The position numbers and the translations under genes are program-made. The notes under the pieces were generated by a model. That model was given only the letters and a program-made list of their open reading frames with translations, did not search any database and was not told the DNA's origin. A stretch of DNA of 43,050 bases from positions 1 to 43,050 of the forward strand of contig QLUR01000023.1 of the NCBI GenBank assembly GCA_018725565.1, read 5' to 3'. Positions 1 to 9,501 of the stretch are shown piece after piece (within the stretch, counting starts at the first letter, position 1; each line of letters starts with the position of its first letter). Source of the stretch: Bacillota bacterium (GTDB lineage: Bacteria; Bacillota; Dethiobacteria; Dethiobacterales; Dethiobacteraceae).

Positions 1-704
1 GTGGCTGTCTCTGGCACACCCGGGCTAGCCGTCACCCGCCCGATGAACTGGTCTTGCGCCAAATTTGCTTGCTTTGCCAGCGTCACCGCTCCATCTAGCA
101 ATCCTGTCGTCGACAATCCCGTGGCATTCGTCAACACAACCGCCGACGGCGTGCCCAGGTTGGGTGTGGTTAGCGTCGGCGACGTCGCTCTCGCCAGCCC
201 GCCCGTGCCTGTGGCCGCCGCCTCGCCCAACGTATTCACCATTGCGCTAACAGTTGTATCATCCAGAACAGTCCGCGCTGCCGCCGTAATGGTGGCTGTC
301 TCTGGTACACCCGGGCTAGCCGTCACCCGCCCGATAAACTGGTCTTGCGCCAAATTTGCTTGCTTGGCCAGCGTCACCGCCGCATCCAACAGGCCCGTCG
401 TCGGCAGTCCGGTGGCATTTGTGAGAACAAGTGCAGAGGGCGTACCCAGTGCGGGCGTCGTCAAAACCGGCGCTGTCAAAGTTTTATTTGTTAGCGTTTG
501 TGCGCCGGTTAGTGTAACAAGTGTGTCTGCTGTCGGAATCGTAACTGTGCCGCCCCCAGTGGGGAATATCAATATATGCGTTGAACCGGTATCGCCATCG
601 ACCAATCGGATTCGGTCGGCGGCAGTCGGAAAACTCAGCGCCTTTTGGTTTGTGGCTGGCGCTACTGGACTATCTGTTTCATTGAATATCACAGTTGCAG
701 TCAT
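1..704 (-). CDS. Tail fibre protein, N-terminal part (runs off the window)
   Basis: Open reading frame on the minus strand from ATG at 704 to the window edge, 234 codons without a stop, so it is the 5' part of a longer gene. The protein begins [14 protein letters not shown] and contains the classic phage fibre repeat words [17 protein letters not shown] and [15 protein letters not shown], each present twice; the second copy of the block differs by a few residues. Such repeats are typical of trimeric tail fibre shafts. The start overlaps the stop of the upstream gene (ATGA), so it belongs to the tail operon. A plus-strand frame of 241 codons across the same bases is only its mirror. Receptor-binding role is inferred from position and repeats. 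Confidence 0.8.
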   Translation of the reverse strand, partial: MTATVIFNETDSPVAPATNQKALSFPTAADRIRLVDGDTGSTHILIFPTGGGTVTIPTADTLVTLTGAQTLTNKTLTAPVLTTPALGTPSALVLTNATGLPTTGLLDAAVTLAKQANLAQDQFIGRVTASPGVPETATITAAARTVLDDTTVSAMVNTLGEAAATGTGGLARATSPTLTTPNLGTPSAVVLTNATGLSTTGLLDGAVTLAKQANLAQDQFIGRVTASPGVPETA

Positions 705-1270
705 GATATGTATAAATCTCCAATGACAACCAAATTTCCGGCAATTGTATATGGGCCATAGACAATCATTTGATAGCCATTCGGTATCGTAAGCGTCGCT
801 CCACTTTGTACCGTCGTCTTGACAAACATGCCGTAACTATCTAGCCGGTCAAGCGCCGCTTGTAGTGTAGCGGTTACGGAAAGAAGTAGAAACTTCCAAT
901 TAGTCGTCACCGCCGTCAGGGTAGAACCGCCGCTATCCGTTCCGGCATGTGTATGTACAGTCAAATTGCTTGTTGTTGTAGTGGCGCTACTGCCACCACT
1001 AACGGCCAGTCCAGCCGGTAAGTCTGTCGGCGCATAGATAGCCGCTGCCTTACGTCCAATGTTCTGCACGGCTATCGAAGCGCCTGCCTTTATCGTCTGC
1101 CCGCCTGTGTTGGAAAACTGATATTCTTGACGGCCAACCAGAATCCGATTGTTGCCCAAGTAGACACCATTCTCTACTCGCACGTTACGTCTGAACGTGC
1201 TGCTCAGAGTAGCGGCAAGCCCCTGAGTAGCTAAGTTGCTTTGGGTCGAATAGAACAAGTTGGAAGGCAT
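701..1270 (-). CDS. Tail-tip or fibre-associated structural protein
   Basis: 189-aa protein lying between the large tail protein and the fibre gene, with overlaps on both sides, so translated from the same late mRNA. It is rich in Thr, Ser and Gly and contains the word [12 protein letters not shown] followed by an LDRLDSYG segment. The C-terminal part (about residues 150-189) has a regular pattern ending in [21 protein letters not shown], resembling a short beta-solenoid ending common in virion proteins. No enzyme motif is seen. A minor tail or fibre-connector role is inferred from context only. Confidence 0.55.
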   Translation of the reverse strand: MPSNLFYSTQSNLATQGLAATLSSTFRRNVRVENGVYLGNNRILVGRQEYQFSNTGGQTIKAGASIAVQNIGRKAAAIYAPTDLPAGLAVSGGSSATTTTSNLTVHTHAGTDSGGSTLTAVTTNWKFLLLSVTATLQAALDRLDSYGMFVKTTVQSGATLTIPNGYQMIVYGPYTIAGNLVVIGDLYIS

Positions 1271-4200
1271 TAGAGTTCGTCCGTCCGTGTCAATTGCAGC
1301 AGCGTCAGCACGCTATTCCAACCGAAGTTCTTGATAGTATGTGCCGACTGAATACACATATACGTCCGGTCTTGCGCCAGTTGGCTATCGTGCAGTATCC
1401 AATTCAAGCCTCGCACTGTTCCCGCTCGAATGGTATCCCCCTGCGTTGCTAATTCTACTACAGCGTCATAGGGACGGCGCATTTGATAATAACGCTTGGT
1501 TGCTCCTGCCAAAGCCGCTGTAACGTCGGCATAGATATACGGGCCCACCTTGACTTTGCGCCCTGTCGTATAGGTAGTCGGGAAAATAGCAATATCTCTT
1601 GCTTCGCTGGTTGGCGGTCGCCACGTTAGTTCTATCTGGCCCACCGTAGGCACGGGCATTTTGTTTATCTCAACGTGCGCTGCGCTGGTACGAGTCAATT
1701 CACTGTCCTCCAACGGCGTGCCACTGATGCTCCAGAAAGGGTCAGCCTGAAAGGTAATTTTGCTGTCACGGCCAACGGTGACACGGGTATTTGTGAACTC
1801 AGCCAGGTCAACCAACACAGGCCAAAGCAGGTCTGTCTGTGTCGTATATTCCGTCACGGTTTGTGTGCCCCCGTTGTCCGTGATAGCTCCGGCTGGTATG
1901 CCTGCTGCTTGCGTCAGTATACTCATTGCCGTCGCTACTGAACCGGAAGCCAGATACTTGCTGCTGTCCAGTACGTTGCCGTTAATCAACACCCGCAACT
2001 CGTTTATTTTCATCCGGCTGGGACTGGCGCTCATCGCCGTTACTTCCACTAACAGATATCGAATACGTGGCGCTGTGGCCGACAAATCTAGGGAATATGT
2101 CTCTACCGTATTGCCCGTTACATTAACTCGCAAGGTGTAGTCGTCGGTAAAGTAGTCATCTCCCGGTTTGCGGGCTGTTGCCAATTCGGAAGTCCAAATG
2201 AGAAAATCTTTTGGCACACTGAACCCAGCAGGGCGCACTATTTGTACAGTGTCTATCGGATAGCCTTCTGTTGCTACCCCACCGGTCACAAAATAAACAG
2301 TATCTCCGGCCAAATGCGCTACAGCCGTTGTGCTATTCGCTCCTCTTGCCCCGCCACTAACAGTACCCGTTGTGCGGTTGATAGCCGTGTAGGTTATCTG
2401 TTCAATGCCTATTTGAATTGTGCTAGAAGCTGGCAAACCGTCTACATTGGCTTGTCCCTTTTTGCCTATTACGATAGAGGTAACAGAATTATTTATATTG
2501 GCTACCAGCGATAGTCCCATTGTAGGCAAAGAAAAGTAGACCCACTCTCGCATACTTGTAATGACATTGTAACCAGGCGTGGCTATCTTGCTCACTTCCC
2601 AGTAGTCTCTTGAGGCAGTAGGCGAAGTTGGGAAGAACTTCATACGCATTGTCTGTCCAGCTCTGGGCGCTGTCAATGCTGCCCCTGTCCAGACCGTCGT
2701 CGTGAATGTGGCGTCGGCTGTGTATGTGCCCCAGATAACGTAGGACTTTGAATCTTCCAGTGCTCCACTAAGTCGTATCAAGCCACCAGCAGGGGGGATA
2801 TAATCAAAAATAAATGTGCCATCGACGCCATAGTAATAAGGATTGGTGAAATTTTCCGTTTGAGTAACAGCGAACGAACCGCCTGTCAAGCCAGCCCCGC
2901 TGCCAGACAGGTTCGCCCCTGCCCCTGTGTGGAACCTTCTGACAAACGTAGCTGTCCAGATACCACCTGCCGCCCCTGTCACGGTCACATCACCCACTTC
3001 TACAATTGCCAACGCCACCAGAGCCGCTAGTACAGTGTCCGCCGTTGCGTTGTGGGCAATGGCGCTCGTCGTCTGCGCTTCACAGGTCAGCGTGAAAGTA
3101 CCAGCCGTTGCCCCCCCCGTGCTAATCGTGAAGCGCACATAGCCGGTACGCCAAAGTTGATAGTTGCGCAGGTCATAGACGGCTGTGGCTTTACTATCCG
3201 GGTTCTCCTCGGCAAAGAGAGTAGGGTTTTCAGCGAAGATGATTCTGTCGCCCCCTGTCTGCGTAATCGCTGCTGCTAAGTTGACAAAATAATTGTAGCC
3301 GCCAAAAAGCCATAAATTACCGCCCGCTATGTTCAGAAAATGGGAGATTTCAATCCAGCGATAGCCGTTACTTTGGCCAGGATATTTGCTTATGTGAAAT
3401 TGAGTAACACCCTCCGATCCAGCCATTGCGTCCAGTGTGGCCGTGATGACCTGATGATTGGTTGGATAAACATTGTTCTCGCCTACAAAGCCGCCGCTTA
3501 TCCAGGCCGTTGCCGTGTCATTATCTACCATTGCACCCGAACCAATGTTCGGGTTACTTCCCACAAACTCGCCCGTATTGGCCTCTTTGTAGGCTGGGGA
3601 TAGTGTACTGCTGACGGTAATATTGGCATTGTCAGCAATGTCCGGCGGCCCAACACGCAAGCCCGTTACTTCCACTTGCGATAGTATCCCGTTCAAACCC
3701 GCAACTTGTAGCGTCCAGGGACGTTCTCTGTCAGCGTTGTCCTGTACAGTGCTGCCCAACGTCCAACCTATCAGCCAGTTCGTCCAGTTGCCCCACGTTC
3801 CGACGCTCAATTCTCGGTTCTGCATCAAAAATAAATGGTTGGCTCGCATGGCGGGAACGGGCGCTACAATACCGCCTACCGTGCCTTCCCATCCAACGGC
3901 GCTGTAGGTGTTGTCCATTGTTTCCCGTAGCACAGGTTCGGCTGTAGCTGTGTCCAGCGGCCACCAGAAGCGTGCTATAGCCCCAGACGTATGCACACCT
4001 GTATATTCGGCGTCAACAGTGTCCCGCACCAGCCCTGTCAATTGGTTCGTGGCTTTGCTTGTGTAAGTAGCATAGCCCCAACTTTCACCCGGGGCATTTG
4101 GCCCTAACCATAAGCCACCCCTTGTGGGAAAAGAAGCTGCGTTGGTCAAGTTAGCTACTGTTGCACCTGAAGCTACGCCGCTAGACAGCGTAGTGTCAGA

Positions 4201-4671
4201 CGGTGAAGGGGTATAGACTGCCAAAATGAGTGCAGACCAGTCGTAGAAGTCGCTGGCCGTTGAAGCACGGAAGGGAGGGCCAATGTAGGCACGCCATTGC
4301 ACGTAGCCTGCTGTGCCGTCCATTGCGTCTAGGATAGACGTAGGATTGAATCTTGGCGTTGCCAATGTACGACTTTGCTCACCGCCACTGCCAGAGCGTG
4401 ATGAAGAACCGGTATTGGCCGCCCGTGTGCCCGCCACAGTCCCTTGCGACTGACTACTGTTGGCTGCTCGTGTGCCGGGAACGGACTGGCCGCCGCCTGC
4501 GGGGGAGACAGGTGGTATGGCAAGTTCAAGCAGTACGCCAAAGGCAGCAACGTTGACGCCGGATGTAACACTTCCTTCTGTGAGTACGCCAAAGGCAGCA
4601 ACGTTGACGCCGGATGTAACACTTCCTTCTGTGAGTACGCCAAAAGCCGCGACGCGGACATTTTCGGCCAT
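1270..4671 (-). CDS. Large tail-tip/baseplate structural protein
   Basis: About 1,133 aa from the ATG at 4671, chosen because it follows GGGGA and the upstream stop (TAACATG); a TTG 30 nt upstream is possible. The N-terminus carries two and a half copies of a 17-residue repeat starting VAAFGVLTEGS, then a Gly/Ser linker. Near the middle an Ig-like module (GTFTLTCEAQTTSAIAHNA ... GGIWTATF) matches one in the tail tube. The C-terminal 200 residues (GDTIRAGTVRGLNW, near the end) resemble the hub/Tal-type domains of siphovirus tail tips. It lies downstream of the tape measure, where tail-tip proteins are normally encoded. The exact role is unproven; host-recognition baseplate component is the best guess. 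Confidence 0.65.
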   Translation of the reverse strand: MAENVRVAAFGVLTEGSVTSGVNVAAFGVLTEGSVTSGVNVAAFGVLLELAIPPVSPAGGGQSVPGTRAANSSQSQGTVAGTRAANTGSSSRSGSGGEQSRTLATPRFNPTSILDAMDGTAGYVQWRAYIGPPFRASTASDFYDWSALILAVYTPSPSDTTLSSGVASGATVANLTNAASFPTRGGLWLGPNAPGESWGYATYTSKATNQLTGLVRDTVDAEYTGVHTSGAIARFWWPLDTATAEPVLRETMDNTYSAVGWEGTVGGIVAPVPAMRANHLFLMQNRELSVGTWGNWTNWLIGWTLGSTVQDNADRERPWTLQVAGLNGILSQVEVTGLRVGPPDIADNANITVSSTLSPAYKEANTGEFVGSNPNIGSGAMVDNDTATAWISGGFVGENNVYPTNHQVITATLDAMAGSEGVTQFHISKYPGQSNGYRWIEISHFLNIAGGNLWLFGGYNYFVNLAAAITQTGGDRIIFAENPTLFAEENPDSKATAVYDLRNYQLWRTGYVRFTISTGGATAGTFTLTCEAQTTSAIAHNATADTVLAALVALAIVEVGDVTVTGAAGGIWTATFVRRFHTGAGANLSGSGAGLTGGSFAVTQTENFTNPYYYGVDGTFIFDYIPPAGGLIRLSGALEDSKSYVIWGTYTADATFTTTVWTGAALTAPRAGQTMRMKFFPTSPTASRDYWEVSKIATPGYNVITSMREWVYFSLPTMGLSLVANINNSVTSIVIGKKGQANVDGLPASSTIQIGIEQITYTAINRTTGTVSGGARGANSTTAVAHLAGDTVYFVTGGVATEGYPIDTVQIVRPAGFSVPKDFLIWTSELATARKPGDDYFTDDYTLRVNVTGNTVETYSLDLSATAPRIRYLLVEVTAMSASPSRMKINELRVLINGNVLDSSKYLASGSVATAMSILTQAAGIPAGAITDNGGTQTVTEYTTQTDLLWPVLVDLAEFTNTRVTVGRDSKITFQADPFWSISGTPLEDSELTRTSAAHVEINKMPVPTVGQIELTWRPPTSEARDIAIFPTTYTTGRKVKVGPYIYADVTAALAGATKRYYQMRRPYDAVVELATQGDTIRAGTVRGLNWILHDSQLAQDRTYMCIQSAHTIKNFGWNSVLTLLQLTRTDEL
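4532..4655 (-). repeat. 51-bp tandem repeat inside the tail-tip gene
   Basis: About 2.4 copies of a 51-bp unit begin at 4532, 4583 and 4634 with exact 51-nt period. The first two copies are identical over nearly the full unit and encode a 17-residue repeat at the N-terminus of the large tail protein. In-frame period and near identity suggest recent expansion or contraction by recombination or slippage. Confidence 0.9.
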
Positions 4672-4672
4672 G

Positions 4673-5671
4673 TTAGAATGTCCCCGCCGATCTAACGCCA
4701 AATTTATGCGTCAAATTTGTTTCGGCAAAGCGTTGCACTCTCATTGCCAATGACGTGCCCAATGCCTGATCACTACCTACAGTTGTCTGTGTTCGTAGCG
4801 CCACTCTTGTATCTACAGCACCGTTGCTTTTATCCGCCAATGCTTGTAGCCAAATGGCCTGCGTGACATAGCCGATGGGCAGCGTGGGGGACGTTACTGT
4901 AAATACATCTTCCTGAGCCAATACGCTGCTGCTTATGAAAGTTGATGTTACAATTGGTACGTTGTTGACTAAATTGAAACGAGTCGTACCCGTGCTTGGT
5001 GTCCAGTTGTTGGGCACCGCATCGGCATTGGGCAGTGCAAGCAAGAAGCGCCTGTCCGGTGGCAGAGCAGGCGCAACCACACCAGTTGTATCGTCAATGT
5101 ACAGGTCATCAACCAGATATTCGGAGCCAGAAGTAATAATAAAAGCTCTGCTTGTACCAAAAGCACCCAAACGAAATAGTCCAATATCACTGTTACCAGT
5201 ATTTCCATCAAATGATAAGGTAAGAACATTATCTACCCACAGGCGCAGCCAGCCCGTCGTAGCGTGGATTCTCAAATCCACTCCCCATTGTTGCCATGTT
5301 CCAAAAGTGACAGCCTTAGTATCGACAATCGTTGTATTTGCAACAATAAATTGAACTGTATTATCTACTATTCGTACGGAAATTAGTTCCGTTGCATCAG
5401 ACGTCAAAACTGAATATACTTGTGCGGACGTACCGGATACCGAATTTGCACCAGGACGATTATGCGCGCCAAAACGAAGCTGGCGCGTAGCTGGCAGGAT
5501 ATATTGTGCATGTCTTCCCGCCGTAGTTGACGTGTTGAGAACAAAACAATAGTTGCCGGTTTTTCTACTCGCCGTATAGGTGTTGACCTGCCCCGAGCCT
5601 GGCGCAGGCACAGTCCATTCGTCCATCGTTCCCCACTCGGCGCTAAAGGCTACTCTAGGTGTAATTGCCAA
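4673..5671 (-). CDS. Tail protein with concanavalin/LamG-like fold (putative)
   Basis: 332-aa protein in the tail operon, one base upstream of the next gene's ATG. The middle part (about residues 60-205) has the features of a jelly-roll, LamG-like beta-sandwich: alternating beta strands, WGVDLRIHATTGWLRLWVDN, and YLVDDLYIDDTTG near its end. Phage structural proteins with this pattern usually decorate tails and may bind sugars. No signal peptide or catalytic motif was seen. The fold assignment is from sequence pattern only. Confidence 0.55.
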   Translation of the reverse strand: MAITPRVAFSAEWGTMDEWTVPAPGSGQVNTYTASRKTGNYCFVLNTSTTAGRHAQYILPATRQLRFGAHNRPGANSVSGTSAQVYSVLTSDATELISVRIVDNTVQFIVANTTIVDTKAVTFGTWQQWGVDLRIHATTGWLRLWVDNVLTLSFDGNTGNSDIGLFRLGAFGTSRAFIITSGSEYLVDDLYIDDTTGVVAPALPPDRRFLLALPNADAVPNNWTPSTGTTRFNLVNNVPIVTSTFISSSVLAQEDVFTVTSPTLPIGYVTQAIWLQALADKSNGAVDTRVALRTQTTVGSDQALGTSLAMRVQRFAETNLTHKFGVRSAGTF

Positions 5672-5681
5672 AGTCGTTCTC

Positions 5682-6050
5682 CTAACTTAAAAGTAACGGT
5701 AACAAATGCTGAATCTCAATAGTTACATTACGAAATAATCCTGCACTGTAACTTTCGTATGTCGGACGAAAAAGTTGTCCGCTGGTAAAAGTCTGATTAT
5801 TCATCCTATCGTCCCTGAGTTGGGCGGCTGTAAGTGTAATGGACAACGCCCCGGCAAGAATGGTCGTATTCCAGAACGCTAATTCTGTAGAAGTTAAATG
5901 GCTCCAAGTCCAAATAAAAGACTGCGGGCCAGCCGCTACAGCCACGCCTGCTCCTGTAACGCCACCGACTCGTTGCCTGTTAAATTTCATTTGTCCCCTG
6001 GTTGCCATACTTGTTAGTACCGCATTGCCATTAATACTCGGAACCGCCAT
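5682..6050 (-). CDS. Small tail protein, unknown
   Basis: 122-aa protein directly downstream of the tape measure gene, with a good ribosome binding site (GGAAGG) ten bases before ATG. Begins MAVPSINGNAVLTSMATRG; beta-rich with no Cys. The position after tape measure is where distal tail proteins are encoded, but the protein is smaller than a usual Dit. No family recognised with confidence. Confidence 0.55.
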   Translation of the reverse strand: MAVPSINGNAVLTSMATRGQMKFNRQRVGGVTGAGVAVAAGPQSFIWTWSHLTSTELAFWNTTILAGALSITLTAAQLRDDRMNNQTFTSGQLFRPTYESYSAGLFRNVTIEIQHLLPLLLS

Positions 6051-6062
6051 CTCTACACCTTC

Positions 6063-8645
6063 CTAGTTCGCTACTGCCGCTGCAGTCAGCTTTGCGTTGA
6101 GGCTATTCATAATCGCCGTGACGATGGCGGTGCCCCATTTGCTTTCTGTAACGCCATCCGTGAACCCGCCAAAGAAGTTGAGTGCCGCCGACTTGCCCAC
6201 CGATTTTAGTCCCTTGACTATTGCTTCTGTGCCAAATTGGGTATTCCAGGCAGACAAAGTAGGGCCAGCCACGTCAATATAATTTTCGCTGCCAGGGTCA
6301 AAAGCACTGGAAAGTCCACCGCCGATGTTCTGAGCAAAAGCCTTTGTGTTCATCTCCCCTGACACTAAACTCATTACGCTAGACAGTGTACTGCCTAACT
6401 GACTGCTAATTTCTTCTTCACTCTGTCCACCCGTCAACATTTGTACGATAGGCGCTTGCTGTCCAGTGATAAGTGCAGCGTCGGCTTGCGACACGCCAAG
6501 CTGTTCCATAATGTACTGCTGCTGGTTGGCCCGTCCAGTTGCGCCCGCTTTCATCTCCTCATATTGTCCCCGAATGGCGTCCATATTCATAAGGCCCAAA
6601 TTGGCGGGGTCTGCAAACAGGCTACCGCTTTCCCATTTTTGTTCCAGACGATTAATCAACACTTCTGACGGCAATTCGGCTGATAACCCTGTCAGCCCCG
6701 CAACCTGTTCTCGACTAACATCCGGCCAATCTACTTTGTTGATAAGTTCGTCGCGTACTTGTCGTACCCATTCATCGGGTTGGTTCTGATAAACGCCATA
6801 CTTCGCATTTAGCATTTCTTGTTCTGTAACGGGTGTCAAACTGGTTACACCAGGAATACCCATAATTTTATCAGCCGCCGACTTGAATAACTGTTCAACC
6901 TCTTTGGCTGTTCGCATCCATTCTTGTTGTGCCGCTTTACCCAAACGGGCGTTCTCTTGGGCGATAGACTGCTCTAAGTTGGCTATTTGAAGTTCATTTT
7001 TACGTCCTTCGGGTGTCGTATCAGACAGTCCACGTTCTCGTAAAATAGCAAGCCGTTCTGTATCGTTTGCTGCTGCACCTAAGCGCATGTCCAACTGATA
7101 TTGTGCAATGTCAGTTTGCAAGTCCAGAAATTTGCCTTTTACAGCGTCAATATCACCGGCTAGAGACAATTGCGCTCCGGTTAGAGCGAACATTGCCGCT
7201 ATCCATTCATCTGTCCCTATTGCTGCAGCATCTACCGCCGCTTGTAGTATACGTACTTTTTCAGCACTATCACCTACTGCCATTCGATATTCACGTTCGG
7301 CTTCGGTTAGGTCACTTGGTGCAATATCACCAGCCAAAACAAACTGCATCCGTTGGGAAGCTGTGCCCTGGGCCAATAGGTCAGCCATAAAATTAGCGGG
7401 CGCACTGGCAAGAATATCTGCCAGCTTTGCAGCCTCCATCGCTGCCTGCCTTGCCGCTTCCTCCATATCATGATAAGCGTCAACGACATACCTGATATTT
7501 GTCGTATATTCGGGCAGTGTTATTGTTCCCCTGAGAAGTGCGTTGTTGAGAACATCTACCGTGTCTCGCACCATATCAAGGGCTGGACTTGTTTCTATTT
7601 GGCTTTTTTTGTAGAGTTCTTCTATTTCTTTGGTAGCCGAAATACCCTCAACAATTGCTCCAACTCTGGTAAGTTGGTTTGCAATAACTTCGACAAAAAT
7701 TGTAATTGGTTCTGCCGCTGCTTGCCGTAGTTTGTCCATTTCTGTTGTTATACGGCCAAACGCTTGTTCCATCCGGTCGGCCACACTATCCACCGGTTCG
7801 CCCAGCCGAATCAACTCCTCATTCATAATTTGAATCATACCCCGCCAGCGGTGGGCAGCTCCTCCCGACCCGGCCAAACCTGCAAGGGGTATGTTCAACG
7901 TTTCGGCAATCAGTTGGTTGCTTATGCCAAACTGGTCAACCAACTCTTTATTGCCTTCACGGGCGAACTTAATCAGACGAGAGAACACCTGTTCCGTCGT
8001 CATTAGCTGGCCGCTTTCGTCCATGTAAATTTGGGCCAAACGGCGAGAAGCCTTCGCTAGTACAGCCGTATCGGCAGAAATGTCGTCAACGTTGGTCGCA
8101 AAGCGTTGCGCCAGAACGTTGGCGCTGAACTGCATTGCCTGCATATCAGAGATAGAGGAGTTGGTCGCCTTCTTGACGGCCGCTGCCATTTTCTCTGTGT
8201 CGACGCCTACCTGGTCACCAAGATGCTGAATCGTCTCTTGTGTGCGAAGTTGTTGTGCGCCTATCCGCCCGAATTCAACAGTACCCCTTATTGCCATTTC
8301 AGCAGCAAGGAAAGCGCCAAGGGACAGGAAACCGGTCTTAAGAACGCCTTGTAATCGGCTACTCTCGAGAGCAGCACCTCTGACCTGTCGTTGCCCCCTT
8401 GCCATTGCTTGTGCTGCTTCTGCTTTTTCGACCGCCCAAATCCGTTTTATTTCGTGAATACGCGCATTAGCAACTCGGCGGGCTTCGCTAATTTCAAAAT
8501 TAGCTATTTTTCTTATTTGTGTATCGCCACCCTGTCCGCCTACTCCGCTAATACTTTTGGCAAACAAAACACGCACGGCGTCCGCCGCTTTTTTGGCAGA
8601 AGCTATGTCTATGTCAACTTTGTAGGTAAACTGTCGGTCGGCCAC
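6063..8645 (-). CDS. Tail tape measure protein
   Basis: 860-aa, largely helical protein, the second longest gene of the window. A coiled-coil N-terminal region (residues 1-100, alternating Ala and charged residues) is followed by LSLGAFLAAEMAIRG, a hydrophobic helix typical of tape measures, then long Ala/Glu/Gln-rich helices, and a Gly-rich C-terminus with SAALNFFGGFTDG. GTG start overlaps the stop of the upstream gene (TAGTG) behind GAGGGG. Tape measures set tail length and are carried inside the tube; 860 residues would match a tail of roughly 130 nm if the usual 0.15 nm per residue holds. No lysozyme-like or peptidase motif is evident. Confidence 0.85.
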   Translation of the reverse strand: MADRQFTYKVDIDIASAKKAADAVRVLFAKSISGVGGQGGDTQIRKIANFEISEARRVANARIHEIKRIWAVEKAEAAQAMARGQRQVRGAALESSRLQGVLKTGFLSLGAFLAAEMAIRGTVEFGRIGAQQLRTQETIQHLGDQVGVDTEKMAAAVKKATNSSISDMQAMQFSANVLAQRFATNVDDISADTAVLAKASRRLAQIYMDESGQLMTTEQVFSRLIKFAREGNKELVDQFGISNQLIAETLNIPLAGLAGSGGAAHRWRGMIQIMNEELIRLGEPVDSVADRMEQAFGRITTEMDKLRQAAAEPITIFVEVIANQLTRVGAIVEGISATKEIEELYKKSQIETSPALDMVRDTVDVLNNALLRGTITLPEYTTNIRYVVDAYHDMEEAARQAAMEAAKLADILASAPANFMADLLAQGTASQRMQFVLAGDIAPSDLTEAEREYRMAVGDSAEKVRILQAAVDAAAIGTDEWIAAMFALTGAQLSLAGDIDAVKGKFLDLQTDIAQYQLDMRLGAAANDTERLAILRERGLSDTTPEGRKNELQIANLEQSIAQENARLGKAAQQEWMRTAKEVEQLFKSAADKIMGIPGVTSLTPVTEQEMLNAKYGVYQNQPDEWVRQVRDELINKVDWPDVSREQVAGLTGLSAELPSEVLINRLEQKWESGSLFADPANLGLMNMDAIRGQYEEMKAGATGRANQQQYIMEQLGVSQADAALITGQQAPIVQMLTGGQSEEEISSQLGSTLSSVMSLVSGEMNTKAFAQNIGGGLSSAFDPGSENYIDVAGPTLSAWNTQFGTEAIVKGLKSVGKSAALNFFGGFTDGVTESKWGTAIVTAIMNSLNAKLTAAAVAN

Positions 8646-9148
8646 TACGCCCCTCGCGCCATTCCCAAGTCGTCAGCAGCTTGCTGGAACAATCTGTCCA
8701 ACGCATCGCCTATGTCATCTTCTTCGCTATTTTCCAGCAAGGTAACAGGACGTGCCTCCATATCAGACCGTCCGCCTTCCAACTCACTTACCCGCCAGTC
8801 ACTGCTGCCAAATTTCATTGTCCAACCGTCGGGCCGTAGAATTGTCATCTCGTAGTTATCTGCATTGGCAAGGTCTGTAAAACTACGCCGGTAGTCACTC
8901 GAACGCTCCAGGATAGGATGCGCTGCACCATAGCCTTCTCGTATGCGTTCTATGCGTGTCCTATCTTTCAACGAAGCCCATTGTCCAGACGGTGAACCCT
9001 CATTGATAAAACGAAAGGCAAATAGTCCACGCACTACGTCACCCAATCTTTTACGCATTCCTGGTGTTGGAGTATTGAGACTTTGCAAGAAAGCCGCCAG
9101 TTCGTTAATGTCCTGGCGGCTTTTAGGTGTAGCTGTAAGTTTTATCAC
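8645..9148 (-). CDS. Virion morphogenesis / tail completion protein (Mu gpG / P2 gpS-like)
   Basis: 167-aa protein with the pattern GQWASLKDRTRIERIREGYGAAHPILERSSDYRRSF (split here as GQWASLKDRTRIERIREG then AAHPILERSSDYRRSF), the hallmark of the phage virion morphogenesis family that finishes the tail-to-head joining end. It lies between the tail chaperone and the tape measure, which is an unusual place since such proteins normally lie with the neck genes. ATG overlaps the end of the frameshifted chaperone extension. Ends with a charged, acidic C-terminus. Family call is fairly safe; exact step is inferred. Confidence 0.7.
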   Translation of the reverse strand: MIKLTATPKSRQDINELAAFLQSLNTPTPGMRKRLGDVVRGLFAFRFINEGSPSGQWASLKDRTRIERIREGYGAAHPILERSSDYRRSFTDLANADNYEMTILRPDGWTMKFGSSDWRVSELEGGRSDMEARPVTLLENSEEDDIGDALDRLFQQAADDLGMARGA

Positions 9149-9501
9149 TTGCGCTTTCCTTTCAGGAAGTCTCTCCGTCTTTCCAGCCGCTTCTTTCTGG
9201 CGCTCAGTACAGCAAAGTCCTTGAACAATGCTGCGCTACCCGGTTTCTCGGCCAACTCCCATAGGTCGTTTAGGCTTTCACCGCCCATCCCTGCCATATT
9301 GCTCCACAATACGAACAAATGGGCGTGCATCTCGTCTAGGACGCACCAGCGGTTACGCTCTCGTTCTCTGCCTTCGGGGGAATTGAGCCAATCGTTATCG
9401 TCGTCGTCATCGTCAGTGAGCAAAGCAGAAAGAATGTTGTCTATACGCTCACGCTGGGCGTCTAGTTGTCGATAACGAGTTTCGTCGTCAAGGGCTGTGC
9501 T
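9145..9501 (-). CDS. Tail assembly chaperone, frameshift (GT-type) extension
   Basis: Frame open from the slippery site at 9501 to the stop at 9145 (118 codons). It has no good start of its own; a TTG at 9423 lacks a ribosome site. After a -1 slip the reading continues STALDDETRYRQLD..., then an acidic run (TDDDDDDNDW), and ends with a basic tail (SARKKRLERRRDFLKGKRK). Joined to the first 151 residues of the upstream gene this yields a 269-aa long form. Known siphovirus pattern: the short form (G) and long form (GT) coat the tape measure during assembly. Position immediately before the tape-measure block agrees. Confidence 0.75.
   Translation of the reverse strand, partial: STALDDETRYRQLDAQRERIDNILSALLTDDDDDDNDWLNSPEGRERERNRWCVLDEMHAHLFVLWSNMAGMGGESLNDLWELAEKPGSAALFKDFAVLSARKKRLERRRDFLKGKRK

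Noticed and set aside
1-726. Plus-strand 241-codon ORF
   Set aside because: Mirror of the minus-strand tail fibre gene, which has the known fibre repeats, an ATGA-coupled start and operon context.
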